Part shown: piece after piece, positions 7,511-13,929 of the stretch
Layout: each line of letters begins with the position of its first letter
Position numbering within the stretch: position 1 is the first letter of the stretch
IMG/VR virus record: IMGVR_UViG_3300020477_000128
Location: 1-24,439 of that record
From: a virus
DNA length: 24,439 bases
Strand: one strand, 5' to 3'
Notes under the pieces: model-generated
Told to the model about the DNA's origin: nothing
The model's database searches: none
Seen by the model: only the letters and a program-made list of their open reading frames with translations
Program-made: the position numbers and the translations under genes

Positions 7511-8030
7511 GTATAATCCTCTTAAAATTCCTGTCTTTAAAAAGCCTATTATAGGACATAAGGAATATAAAAGTCAAATTTTAGAATTAATTGATAAGTA
7601 TTCTGTAGCATATATTAAAAAAAATACTTTAGATATTAGAAGTGACTATGAATTAAGTAGAGATCATCCTCGACCTTATTTGGATTCTATTAGACCTCGT
7701 ATTAAAGATTGTTTAATAGATTTTGCAAAAATCTCTACACATTATAAAGATGTTGAGATAAGATGTTTTTTCTATCAACAATATCAAAAAGAGCAATATC
7801 ATGGATGGCATGTTCATGATTGTCAGTATAGTGGAGTTTATTATCTTGATATGCCTTTAGATACTCCTAAAACCCAATATATTGATCCTTTTACTAATGA
7901 TATATGCGAGTTTGATATAAAAGAGGGAGATGTTCTTGCTTTTCCTAGTTTTTTAGTACATCGAGCACCTCCCAATCAGAGTGATTCAATGAAAACCATT
8001 ATATCTTTTAATTTTAATTTTTGGAACTAA
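7509..8030 (+). CDS. 2OG-Fe(II) oxygenase-like protein
   Basis: 173 residues. The motif YHGWHVHDCQYSGVYYLD at 97-114 followed by GDVLAFPSFLVHRAPPN around 140-156 and KTIISFNFNF at the end matches the same family as the minus-strand neighbour. Candidate iron ligands are H101, H103 (or D104) and H151. Lys162 replaces the expected 2OG-binding Arg. The start at 7509 has GGGAG at 7493-7497 upstream, which lies inside the opposite gene. Overall similarity with the divergent neighbour is low outside the core, so this is an old paralogue or a separate acquisition. No sigma70 or late promoter is obvious ahead of it. The substrate is unknown. Confidence 0.78.
   Translation: MYNPLKIPVFKKPIIGHKEYKSQILELIDKYSVAYIKKNTLDIRSDYELSRDHPRPYLDSIRPRIKDCLIDFAKISTHYKDVEIRCFFYQQYQKEQYHGWHVHDCQYSGVYYLDMPLDTPKTQYIDPFTNDICEFDIKEGDVLAFPSFLVHRAPPNQSDSMKTIISFNFNFWN
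7548..7577 (-). promoter_or_regulatory. Sigma70-like promoter for the minus-strand gene
   Basis: Read on the minus strand: TTGACT (7577-7572), 18-bp spacer, TATAAT (7553-7548). The predicted start site near 7541 would give a leader of about 30 nt containing the ribosome site. It lies wholly inside the coding sequence of the divergent gene. Only one base departs from consensus. Confidence 0.65.
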
Positions 8031-8037
8031 ATAAATA
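8027..8037 (+). promoter_or_regulatory. Late promoter
   Basis: CTAAATA and AATAAATA overlap here, directly on the stop codon of the gene at 7509 and 17 bp before the start at 8055. Confidence 0.6.
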
Positions 8038-8054
8038 TATAAAAAAAGACTAAA

Positions 8055-8270
8055 ATGGCTGATCCTAATGCGGCGGCAGGTGTTAATATTACTACTGACT
8101 CTGCCATGGTAACCACACTGACTGAAATTAAAGGGCATTGTGAAGCGAATCCTAATTTGTCTACTTTACTTGCTCAATTTAGATCTAATCCGGATAATCG
8201 TCATGTGGAATATTATCTTAGAACTATTGGTGCCATAGAGAAGATTCAGCAGATTATTGATGCTTCTTAA
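8055..8270 (+). CDS. Conserved-looking small protein, function unknown
   Basis: 71 residues, mostly helical in appearance: MADPNAAAGVNITTDSAMVT, then TLTEIKGHCEANPNLSTLLAQFRSN and YYLRTIGAIEKIQQIIDAS. It is acidic to neutral, with a single Cys and no membrane segment or enzyme motif. It has its own late promoter, so late expression and perhaps a virion or assembly role are likely. It sits between two oxygenase groups. Its stop codon touches the left copy of the 44-bp direct repeat, which makes it the probable original left neighbour of the fibre gene at 10316 before the oxygenase cassette arrived. I do not recognise the family. Confidence 0.65.
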   Translation: MADPNAAAGVNITTDSAMVTTLTEIKGHCEANPNLSTLLAQFRSNPDNRHVEYYLRTIGAIEKIQQIIDAS

Positions 8271-8313
8271 TCAGTCGATAAATAAAGAATGATAAATAAC
8301 TAGAAAGGTAATT
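8270..8313 (+). repeat. 44-bp perfect direct repeat, left copy
   Basis: Identical over 44 bp to 10264-10307. It begins at the last base of the stop codon of the gene at 8055 and contains two late-promoter octamers (GATAAATA at 8277-8284 and 8291-8298). Its final TT forms the start of the TTGACA box of the adjacent sigma70 promoter. Outside the 44 bp the flanks of the two copies do not match. Confidence 0.95.
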
Positions 8314-8340
8314 GACAATCTAAAAACTCTCCTATATAAT
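8312..8340 (+). promoter_or_regulatory. Consensus sigma70 promoter for the oxygenase cassette
   Basis: TTGACA at 8312-8317, a 17-bp spacer and TATAAT at 8335-8340: both hexamers and the spacing are perfect consensus. The predicted start near 8347 gives a short leader before the ATG at 8364. This implies transcription by unmodified host RNA polymerase, in addition to the late octamers of the repeat just upstream. Confidence 0.85.
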
Positions 8341-8363
8341 ATCACTGAATACATCATAGGTTT

Positions 8364-8984
8364 ATGGCATATCAGAGTATATGGTATTTTACTGACCTAC
8401 CAGATAAGGTCGTAAATTTAATCGAAGAAGATTTAACAGAAAATTTTGATCCACAGATGGCAGACTCCAAGTTACATGGAGATGCATTAAATAAAGAGAA
8501 AAGAAATTCACAGAATGCATGGATACCTACAACTCATTGGGTAGGTGGATTTATTTGGCATTATATACAAAGAGCAAATAGAGAAAATTTTCTTTATGAT
8601 TTGCGATGTATTGATGGTGAAAGTATGCAATATACTCGATATCAAGAAGGTCAATTCTATGGATGGCACAATGATGCAGGATTAGCCACACAATATAAAC
8701 CAGTATCGGTAGGTAATCGTACAGAGGGATTAGGACAAGATTTTGTAAATGAAAATGTAGAGATGGTGAGGAAATTATCTTTTGCCATGCAACTCTCTGA
8801 TCCTGATGACTATGAAGGTGGTAACGTTCAATTGTTGGATGAATCAGGTAATAGTTATATTGTTCCTCGTAAGAAGGGATGTATAGTATTATTTGACTCT
8901 CGTACTCAACATAGAGTTAATAAGGTAACGAAAGGAACCCGTAAGTCTATCGTTGGATGGACTGTCGGCCCTCGTTGGAAATAG
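8364..8984 (+). CDS. 2OG-Fe(II) oxygenase, prolyl-hydroxylase-like
   Basis: 206 residues; the best-preserved oxygenase of the five. YTRYQEGQFYGWHNDAG supplies H102 and D104 (the HxD pair). KLSFAMQLSDPDDYEGGNVQ is the typical beta-core strand with GG. GCIVLFDSRTQHRVNKV supplies the distal H183, and R193 in GTRKSIVGW is placed to bind 2-oxoglutarate. Length and motif order match P4H/PiuC-type Fe2OG dioxygenases, soluble enzymes that hydroxylate proteins or small molecules. It is the first gene of a three-gene cassette with a consensus promoter 24 bp upstream of the start; the ribosome site is weak (AGG at 8358-8360). The substrate cannot be told from sequence. Confidence 0.9.
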   Translation: MAYQSIWYFTDLPDKVVNLIEEDLTENFDPQMADSKLHGDALNKEKRNSQNAWIPTTHWVGGFIWHYIQRANRENFLYDLRCIDGESMQYTRYQEGQFYGWHNDAGLATQYKPVSVGNRTEGLGQDFVNENVEMVRKLSFAMQLSDPDDYEGGNVQLLDESGNSYIVPRKKGCIVLFDSRTQHRVNKVTKGTRKSIVGWTVGPRWK

Positions 8985-8994
8985 GAGGTAAGTC

Positions 8995-9732
8995 ATGGCA
9001 GAATGTATGACAGAACAGCAGATAATGTTTCAGGAGAAGCACAACAGTGGAACTGCATGGACTCGTAATAAACAGTTTGATAAGGATGGTTATCTGGTAG
9101 TAAAAGATTTATGGGATCCAGAAGAACTTTATCATCCTGTTCCAGAATTACGTGGACAGTTAAATTATTGGGATGATAATCCAGAGCATTTTAACCATAC
9201 TCCTGTTGAAAATCAGGTAGAAGGTTCAGTTGCAAGGTATTGGCATCCACAGTATCGTAAAATTCATAGTGGTGTGCGTAAGAAGTTAGAGAAAACATTG
9301 GGAAGAAAACTTTATAATACCTATTACTATGATAGGTTTTATTTTCCTGGTCAACCTTTACATAAACATGCTGATAGAGATGCTTGTGAGATTTCGGTTA
9401 CTATTCACGTTAGCACTAATCTTCCTGATAACTTAAAAGAATGGGAGGTAAAGATTAAAACTCCCGATACCTATACTGATAAAAAGAAAACTGCTGTATT
9501 AGTTCCTGGTGAAGAACGTGCTCTGGTTCTTGATCCTGGTGATGGGATGGTATATAAAGGATGTGAACGTCCTCATTGGAGAGATCCGATGCCTGGTACT
9601 CCATTAGGGAAGAAAAGTAAGAAATTGTTTGGTAAAAAACCCCAACAGGAACAATATTATCATCAAATCTTTTTCCATTATGTTTTACAAGATGGACAAC
9701 GAGCTCATTGTGCATGGGATAGATCAAGATGA
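8995..9732 (+). CDS. Putative 2OG-Fe(II) oxygenase
   Basis: 245 residues. An N-terminal part (FDKDGYLVVKDLWDPEELYH) is typical of the start of PhyH-like or related dioxygenases. The central YYYDRFYFPGQPLHKHADRD and CEISVTIHVS give H125-x-D127 and the following core strand. GDGMVYKGCERPHWRDPMPG gives H194 as the distal ligand, with R196 a possible 2OG contact. FFHYVLQDGQRAHC forms a last strand. The spacing of about 67 residues between HxD and distal His is normal for the superfamily. TAGGAGG at 8982-8988 is a strong ribosome site, 10 bp after the upstream gene. It overlaps the next gene by 4 bp (ATGA). The substrate is unknown. Confidence 0.82.
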   Translation: MAECMTEQQIMFQEKHNSGTAWTRNKQFDKDGYLVVKDLWDPEELYHPVPELRGQLNYWDDNPEHFNHTPVENQVEGSVARYWHPQYRKIHSGVRKKLEKTLGRKLYNTYYYDRFYFPGQPLHKHADRDACEISVTIHVSTNLPDNLKEWEVKIKTPDTYTDKKKTAVLVPGEERALVLDPGDGMVYKGCERPHWRDPMPGTPLGKKSKKLFGKKPQQEQYYHQIFFHYVLQDGQRAHCAWDRSR

Positions 9733-10286
9733 AGGCACCTCTTTTTGAATTTCCTTCTTATCAGTATGAGATAAGTGATTGGGAGTTTAAGAAGAAAGGA
9801 CTACTCAGTAGAATTAATAAGAGTAAGTTTATACGCACTGAACTCCAAACTTTTGAGACTGATAGACAGACATGTGGAAAATCATATGTTAGATATTTTG
9901 AGGATTTTCTAAAACCTGAACTATCTGAGTTTTGTAAGGAAGCAAAAGTTACTTGTTCTATGACTGATGCATGGTCAGTTAAATATCAGAAAGGAGATCA
10001 ACAGACGGTTCATAATCATAGAGGATGGGGATTCTCTGGAATATTATATGTGGAGTATGATCCAAAAGTTCATACTCCAACTTGCTTTGTAGCACCTTGG
10101 CAAGATCCACGAACTGATACAACTTCTCTTGCATATGTTCCTAATGTAAAAGAGGGAACACTTTTTATTGCTCCTTCATGGGCATTACATTTTGTTCATC
10201 CTAATAAGACCAGAAAGCAGAGAACTGTTGTGGTGTTTGATTTATTACCTGAATTGCCAAGTCATCAGTCGATAAATAAAGAATGA
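9729..10286 (+). CDS. 2OG-Fe(II) oxygenase/cupin-like protein
   Basis: 185 residues. AWSVKYQKGDQQTVHNHRGW and GFSGILYVEYD (H95, H97) followed by EGTLFIAPSWALHFVHPNKT (H154, with H157 nearby) and RTVVVFDL (R165) fit the HxH...H variant of the 2OG-Fe(II) oxygenase fold seen at 7509. Here the Arg is kept. It overlaps the upstream gene by 4 bp and is therefore translationally coupled. The last seven residues (HQSINKE) and the stop are encoded within the right copy of the 44-bp repeat, so the C-terminus was set by the recombination junction. The substrate is unknown; a protein or small-molecule hydroxylase is plausible. Confidence 0.8.
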   Translation: MKAPLFEFPSYQYEISDWEFKKKGLLSRINKSKFIRTELQTFETDRQTCGKSYVRYFEDFLKPELSEFCKEAKVTCSMTDAWSVKYQKGDQQTVHNHRGWGFSGILYVEYDPKVHTPTCFVAPWQDPRTDTTSLAYVPNVKEGTLFIAPSWALHFVHPNKTRKQRTVVVFDLLPELPSHQSINKE

Positions 10287-10307
10287 TAAATAACTAGAAA
10301 GGTAATT
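10264..10307 (+). repeat. 44-bp perfect direct repeat, right copy
   Basis: Identical to 8270-8313. It overlaps the 3' end of the gene at 9729 and ends nine bases before the start codon at 10316. Together with the left copy it bounds a 1,994-bp unit (8270-10263). Recombination between copies would remove exactly this unit and leave the gene at 8055 and the late promoter of 10316 intact. Confidence 0.95.
10271..10292 (+). promoter_or_regulatory. Tandem late promoters
   Basis: Two GATAAATA octamers, 10271-10278 and 10285-10292, lie inside the right repeat copy. The second is 23 bp before the start at 10316. Both also lie in or next to the end of the upstream oxygenase gene. Confidence 0.6.
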
Positions 10308-10315
10308 CTAGAATA

Positions 10316-11290
10316 ATGTCAAGAGTTCGCGCAGACAAACTTGTCGATAGAGCAGCGACAGGTGCTCCGAGTTTAACATATGGTGCAGAAGTACCTGTTG
10401 GTTATGGAATAACAGGTGCAGGTGGAATCAATATTAGTGGGGTTGCCACTGCTGGTAGTTTTGTAGGGAATGTCACTGGAACTGCAACTGGATTAACGGG
10501 TACTCCCGATGTTGATCTAGGAAATATATCTGCAGCTGCTGGTGATCTTACTATTAGAAATATAACTGGTGTTGGTGGTACTCTGACTGCCACCACAGAA
10601 TCTTCTTCTACTACTTCTGGTGCATTGGTAATATCCGGTGGTGTAGGGATAGCAAAGAGTCTTAATGTAGGCGGAAATGTAACAGTTGGTGGAACTCTTA
10701 CTTATGAAGATGTAACTAATCAAGATGTTCTAGGAATTGCAACTTATAGACAATCTTTATATGTAGGTAGTACCGAAGGATCGGGTGCTGGTGCTGGTAT
10801 TAGTATGCATAATACTGGTAATGCTATATTTGCTGGTATTGGTACTATTAATACATTACATACTGGGGTTGCGGTAACTGGTCCTGCGCGAGGACTATAT
10901 GCCGAAGGAATTCTAGTAGAATCATTTAGTTCAGTTGCTACTGCATGGAACAGTGATGGTGATCTTGATATAACTGGTGGTAATGTTATATTTAATTCAG
11001 CAAACTTAGGGGGAACAACTAATACTTTAAATATTATATCTACTACTGGTATTAACACTGATATGGCAGTAGGACAGATGTTAACTGTTACTGGAATCAC
11101 ATCAGTAAATAGCACTAGTTCTTATGTAAACGCATTGAAGATTGATGGAGTAACTACTCCTGTATGGTGGAATGGAGGTAGTGCTCCGAGTGATGGGGGA
11201 GGTAGTGGATTAGATATGTATAGTTTTAATATTGTTAAGACTGGGAATGCCACTTATCATGTAGTTGGTAATCAGACTAAGACTTCGTAA
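10316..11290 (+). CDS. Tail-fibre-like protein pairing with glycine-rich tip
   Basis: 324 residues. Residues 1-35 are the fibre anchor MSRVRADKLVDRAATGAPSL followed by YGAEVPVGYGITGAG. Residues about 102-138 are the block GALVISGGVGIAKSLNVGGN then VTVGGTLTYEDVTNQD, shared with 12306, 15055 (partly) and 18257. Next is a GSTEGSGAG...NTGNAIFAGIG module, then a C-terminal domain (VTGITSVNSTSSYVNALKID, WWNGGSAPSDGGGSGLDMYS, FNIVKTGNATYHVVGNQTKTS) shared with 12306 and, more distantly, 18257. The glycine-rich gene at 11303 follows immediately. The order resembles T4-type fibre gp37 followed by adhesin gp38; I infer that the C-terminal domain docks the tip protein. Confidence 0.78.
   Translation: MSRVRADKLVDRAATGAPSLTYGAEVPVGYGITGAGGINISGVATAGSFVGNVTGTATGLTGTPDVDLGNISAAAGDLTIRNITGVGGTLTATTESSSTTSGALVISGGVGIAKSLNVGGNVTVGGTLTYEDVTNQDVLGIATYRQSLYVGSTEGSGAGAGISMHNTGNAIFAGIGTINTLHTGVAVTGPARGLYAEGILVESFSSVATAWNSDGDLDITGGNVIFNSANLGGTTNTLNIISTTGINTDMAVGQMLTVTGITSVNSTSSYVNALKIDGVTTPVWWNGGSAPSDGGGSGLDMYSFNIVKTGNATYHVVGNQTKTS
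10621..10737 (+). repeat. Shared fibre block, copy in gene 10316
   Basis: This stretch is strongly similar in DNA to 12932-13045 and 18373-18489, and its last part also to 15160-15225. Shared DNA includes ATAGCAAAGAGTCTTAATGT. It encodes the same ALVISGGVGIAKSLN...TLTYEDVTN segment and could serve as a recombination seam. Confidence 0.8.
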
Positions 11291-11302
11291 GGGGGTTAAG
11301 TG

Positions 11303-12271
11303 ATGCTGAACAATTCTTGGTTTAAAAAAGAAAAACCCTTTTTAGGACTCACTGGGATGGGTGGGGGTGTCGGTCCAATGGGTGCAGGAATTCCCGGAAC
11401 CTTTAGTGCTAGTGGGGGGGATATTGATGCTTCTCCTGATCCTAATGGTTATACTTATCATGTTTTCTTTGGTGGGCCTGGTACAACTAATTTTACCACT
11501 GTTGGGGGTCCTCCAACTGGAACAAATGTAGAATTTTTCGTTGTTGCTGGTGGTGGTGATGGTGGAGTTTGTGGTGGTGGTGGTGGAGGTGGAGGTGGTA
11601 TTTTACACCATCCAGGAATTTCTATACCGAGCGATCCTATCAGTTTTACTGTTGATGCGGCAGATGATACAGGTACAACTCCTTCTGGAAGTCCTTGTGG
11701 AAAAAGATCAAATGGAAATAATAGTACTGTAGATTGGGGCGGTAATTGGACTATCGTTACAAATGGTGGCGGTGCTGGTGGTGGTGCTGATAGTCAGTCA
11801 GGAAGTGCTGGTGGATCAGGTGGAGGAAACTCTTATCCAGGTGGACCTGATCCAACTGGACCAACTGCAACCCAACCAACACAGGGTCAACCTGGCCTTC
11901 CCCCAGGATATAATCAATACGGTAATAGGGGAGGTTGCAATCCTGGCCCTGCTAATGGTGGAGGTGGATCAGGTGGTCAGGGACCAAGTGGAACTCCACA
12001 AGGTGGAGGTCCAGCTCAACCCTGGCCTGGATTTGCTGGCCCGTTACCTGTTTTTGCTCCAATGCCTACAGGTTGGAAGAATGCGACTGGACCAACTGGT
12101 AAGTATGCTGGTGGAGGATGTGGATCACCTGGTCCCGCACCAGCAGAAGGTGGAGGTGGTGCAGGACCGAGTGGAGCTGCCACGGATTATACTGGTGGTG
12201 GTGGATGTGGAGGTGATACTGCTACTCGTGGTGCCAAGGGTATTGTTATTATCAGATATTTAACTCCTTAA
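11303..12271 (+). CDS. Glycine-rich adhesin-like protein, MLNNSW-type docking
   Basis: 322 residues. The ATG at 11303 is preferred over the GTG one codon upstream because MLNNSWFKKEKPFLGL aligns with the starts at 13930 and 19133 and GGGGG lies about 7 bp before it. The head is followed by FSASGGDIDASPDPNGYTYH and a hydrophobic strand (NVEFFVVAGGG). A Gly/Pro/Asn-rich body follows, with ILHHPGISI and GPTGKYAGGG segments shared with 13930 and the first gene of the window. The end, KGIVIIRYLTP, is the standard closing strand. It lies 12 bp after the fibre gene without its own promoter, so the two are probably co-transcribed. Receptor-binding tip is inferred. Confidence 0.78.
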   Translation: MLNNSWFKKEKPFLGLTGMGGGVGPMGAGIPGTFSASGGDIDASPDPNGYTYHVFFGGPGTTNFTTVGGPPTGTNVEFFVVAGGGDGGVCGGGGGGGGGILHHPGISIPSDPISFTVDAADDTGTTPSGSPCGKRSNGNNSTVDWGGNWTIVTNGGGAGGGADSQSGSAGGSGGGNSYPGGPDPTGPTATQPTQGQPGLPPGYNQYGNRGGCNPGPANGGGGSGGQGPSGTPQGGGPAQPWPGFAGPLPVFAPMPTGWKNATGPTGKYAGGGCGSPGPAPAEGGGGAGPSGAATDYTGGGGCGGDTATRGAKGIVIIRYLTP

Positions 12272-12279
12272 CCCTAATC

Positions 12280-12287
12280 ACTAAATA
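12280..12287 (+). promoter_or_regulatory. Late promoter
   Basis: ACTAAATA lies 18 bp before the start at 12306 and is followed by the familiar leader AATTAAAAAGTAAG. Confidence 0.6.
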
Positions 12288-12305
12288 ATTAAAAAGTAAG
12301 ATAAA

Positions 12306-13916
12306 ATGTCAGCAGCAAGAGAACTAGGTAATTTAGGTAATCAAAACGCATTAACGGTTGATACCGCCAATTTAAAAGTTGGTATTGTATCTACTTCTCC
12401 TGTTGGTGAGCTTCAGGTTGGTTCTGCTATCACAATGGGTAGTGCGAGTGGTATTATTAGTGCTACTGCATATTATGGTGATGGTGCTAACTTAGAAAAT
12501 GTAGCCAGTGCGGGATTAGGAACAGCGATTAGTAGCACTAAGACGGAAGCAAATAATTTAATTTACTATACTAATGCTGTTTTAGGTATTGGAAGTACTA
12601 CTACTGTTGTTACTCCGGCCAGTACTAATGTTGCATATACTCAATATACTGATATTGATGTTACTGAAAATTGCGATTTAATTGTTGCCGATGGTGATGA
12701 TTTTGTTCCGGATGTATTGGGATTATCAACTGCTGGAATTTCAAACATGAGTGGTGCGGGTGGTAGAGTCCGTGCAGGTCAGTTTGTAAATAATGCAGGA
12801 AGTGGTGCTCCACAATTACCTTATGGTGCAGAAATTCCTGTTGGTTATGGATTAACGGGTGCAGGTCAAATTTACCTTAGTGGTATAGCATCTATTACTA
12901 ATACTACGGAATCTACTTCGGCTACTACTGGTGCATTAGTAATTAGTGGTGGTGTAGGAATAGCAAAGAGTCTTAATGTTACTGGTAACGTAACAGTTGG
13001 TGGTACATTAACCTATGAAGATGTAACTAATATTGATTCTGTTGGTATTGTAACTGGTAGGGTAGGATTCTATGCAGGAACAACACAAGGATCAGGAACA
13101 GGTATTGGTGCTACTATATTAAATACTGGTAATGCAGTTTTTGCTGGTATTGTAACTGCTTCTAGTTTCAGTGGCGCAACGAATGAATGGGTTTTAGGTG
13201 CGGATGGTACATCAAATTATACTTTTACTGGACCTGGATTAACTGGTGCAGAAAATGATCCTAGCATTTATGTGACAAGAGGAGAGAAATATAACTTTAA
13301 GAATTCATCAGGTGGACATCCATTTAGAATTCAAAGTACCCCTAATGGTTCAACTGGAACTCAATATAATGATGGTATTACTAATAATGATGCTGGTGAT
13401 GGAACAACTTTAATATGGGATGTACAGTTTGATTCTCCTAGTCTTCTTTATTATCAATGTACTGCTCACGCAAACATGGGTGGTAAAATATATGTTGGTA
13501 ATAGTGGATCTGGTACCCTTTTAGAAGGAACTTTAGTAGAAGGAATGACTTCTACTACCACTGCATATAGTAGCAGTAGTGATCTTAATATATCTAATAG
13601 TAATTTCCATTTTAGTTCTGCTAATTTAGCAGGAACTAATAATACTCTTAATATTATGTCTAATACGGGCATAAACACTGACATGGCTGATAATCAGGTA
13701 ATGAACGTTACTGCTTTAACTGCCGTTAATGCTTCAACTGCTTTTGTAGATAAGATATCTATTGATGGAAAAGGAGTTGGAATTACAACTCATTGGGTAG
13801 GGGGTAGTGTTCCTACTGATGGTGGAGGAAGTGGAGTAGATACTTATAGTTTTAATATAATGAAGACGGGGGATGAAACATTTATAGTTATTGCTAATCA
13901 AGTGAAGACTTCGTAA
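12306..13916 (+). CDS. Long mosaic tail-fibre protein with cupredoxin-like domain
   Basis: 536 residues, the longest fibre gene here. Residues 1-147 match the N-terminus of 17679 (LQVGxAITM..GxIxA module). Residues about 148-185 (MSGAGGRVRAGQFVNNAGSG, APQLPYGAEIPVGYGLTGAG) match the N-terminus of 10316, including an in-frame internal ATG at 12747, so it looks like a fusion of two fibre genes. Residues about 209-242 are the ALVISGGVGIAKSLN block. Residues about 295-397 resemble a cupredoxin: GGHPFRIQ (H338) and YYQCTAHANMGGKIYVG (C385, H388, M391) could form a type-1 copper site. Residues about 400-536 match the C-terminal docking domain of 10316. The glycine-rich gene at 13930 follows. A structural role is inferred. 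Confidence 0.8.
   Translation: MSAARELGNLGNQNALTVDTANLKVGIVSTSPVGELQVGSAITMGSASGIISATAYYGDGANLENVASAGLGTAISSTKTEANNLIYYTNAVLGIGSTTTVVTPASTNVAYTQYTDIDVTENCDLIVADGDDFVPDVLGLSTAGISNMSGAGGRVRAGQFVNNAGSGAPQLPYGAEIPVGYGLTGAGQIYLSGIASITNTTESTSATTGALVISGGVGIAKSLNVTGNVTVGGTLTYEDVTNIDSVGIVTGRVGFYAGTTQGSGTGIGATILNTGNAVFAGIVTASSFSGATNEWVLGADGTSNYTFTGPGLTGAENDPSIYVTRGEKYNFKNSSGGHPFRIQSTPNGSTGTQYNDGITNNDAGDGTTLIWDVQFDSPSLLYYQCTAHANMGGKIYVGNSGSGTLLEGTLVEGMTSTTTAYSSSSDLNISNSNFHFSSANLAGTNNTLNIMSNTGINTDMADNQVMNVTALTAVNASTAFVDKISIDGKGVGITTHWVGGSVPTDGGGSGVDTYSFNIMKTGDETFIVIANQVKTS
12932..13045 (+). repeat. Shared fibre block, copy in gene 12306
   Basis: Same block as 10621-10737 and 18373-18489. The match to the latter includes GTAGGAATAGCAAAGAGTCT and the bases following. 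Confidence 0.8.
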
Positions 13917-13929
13917 GGAGAATTGATTG

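Noticed and set aside
8270-10307. Transposon or insertion sequence origin of the oxygenase cassette
   Set aside because: No transposase, no terminal inverted repeats, and a 44-bp direct repeat is too long for a usual target-site duplication. Homologous or promoter-mediated exchange fits better.
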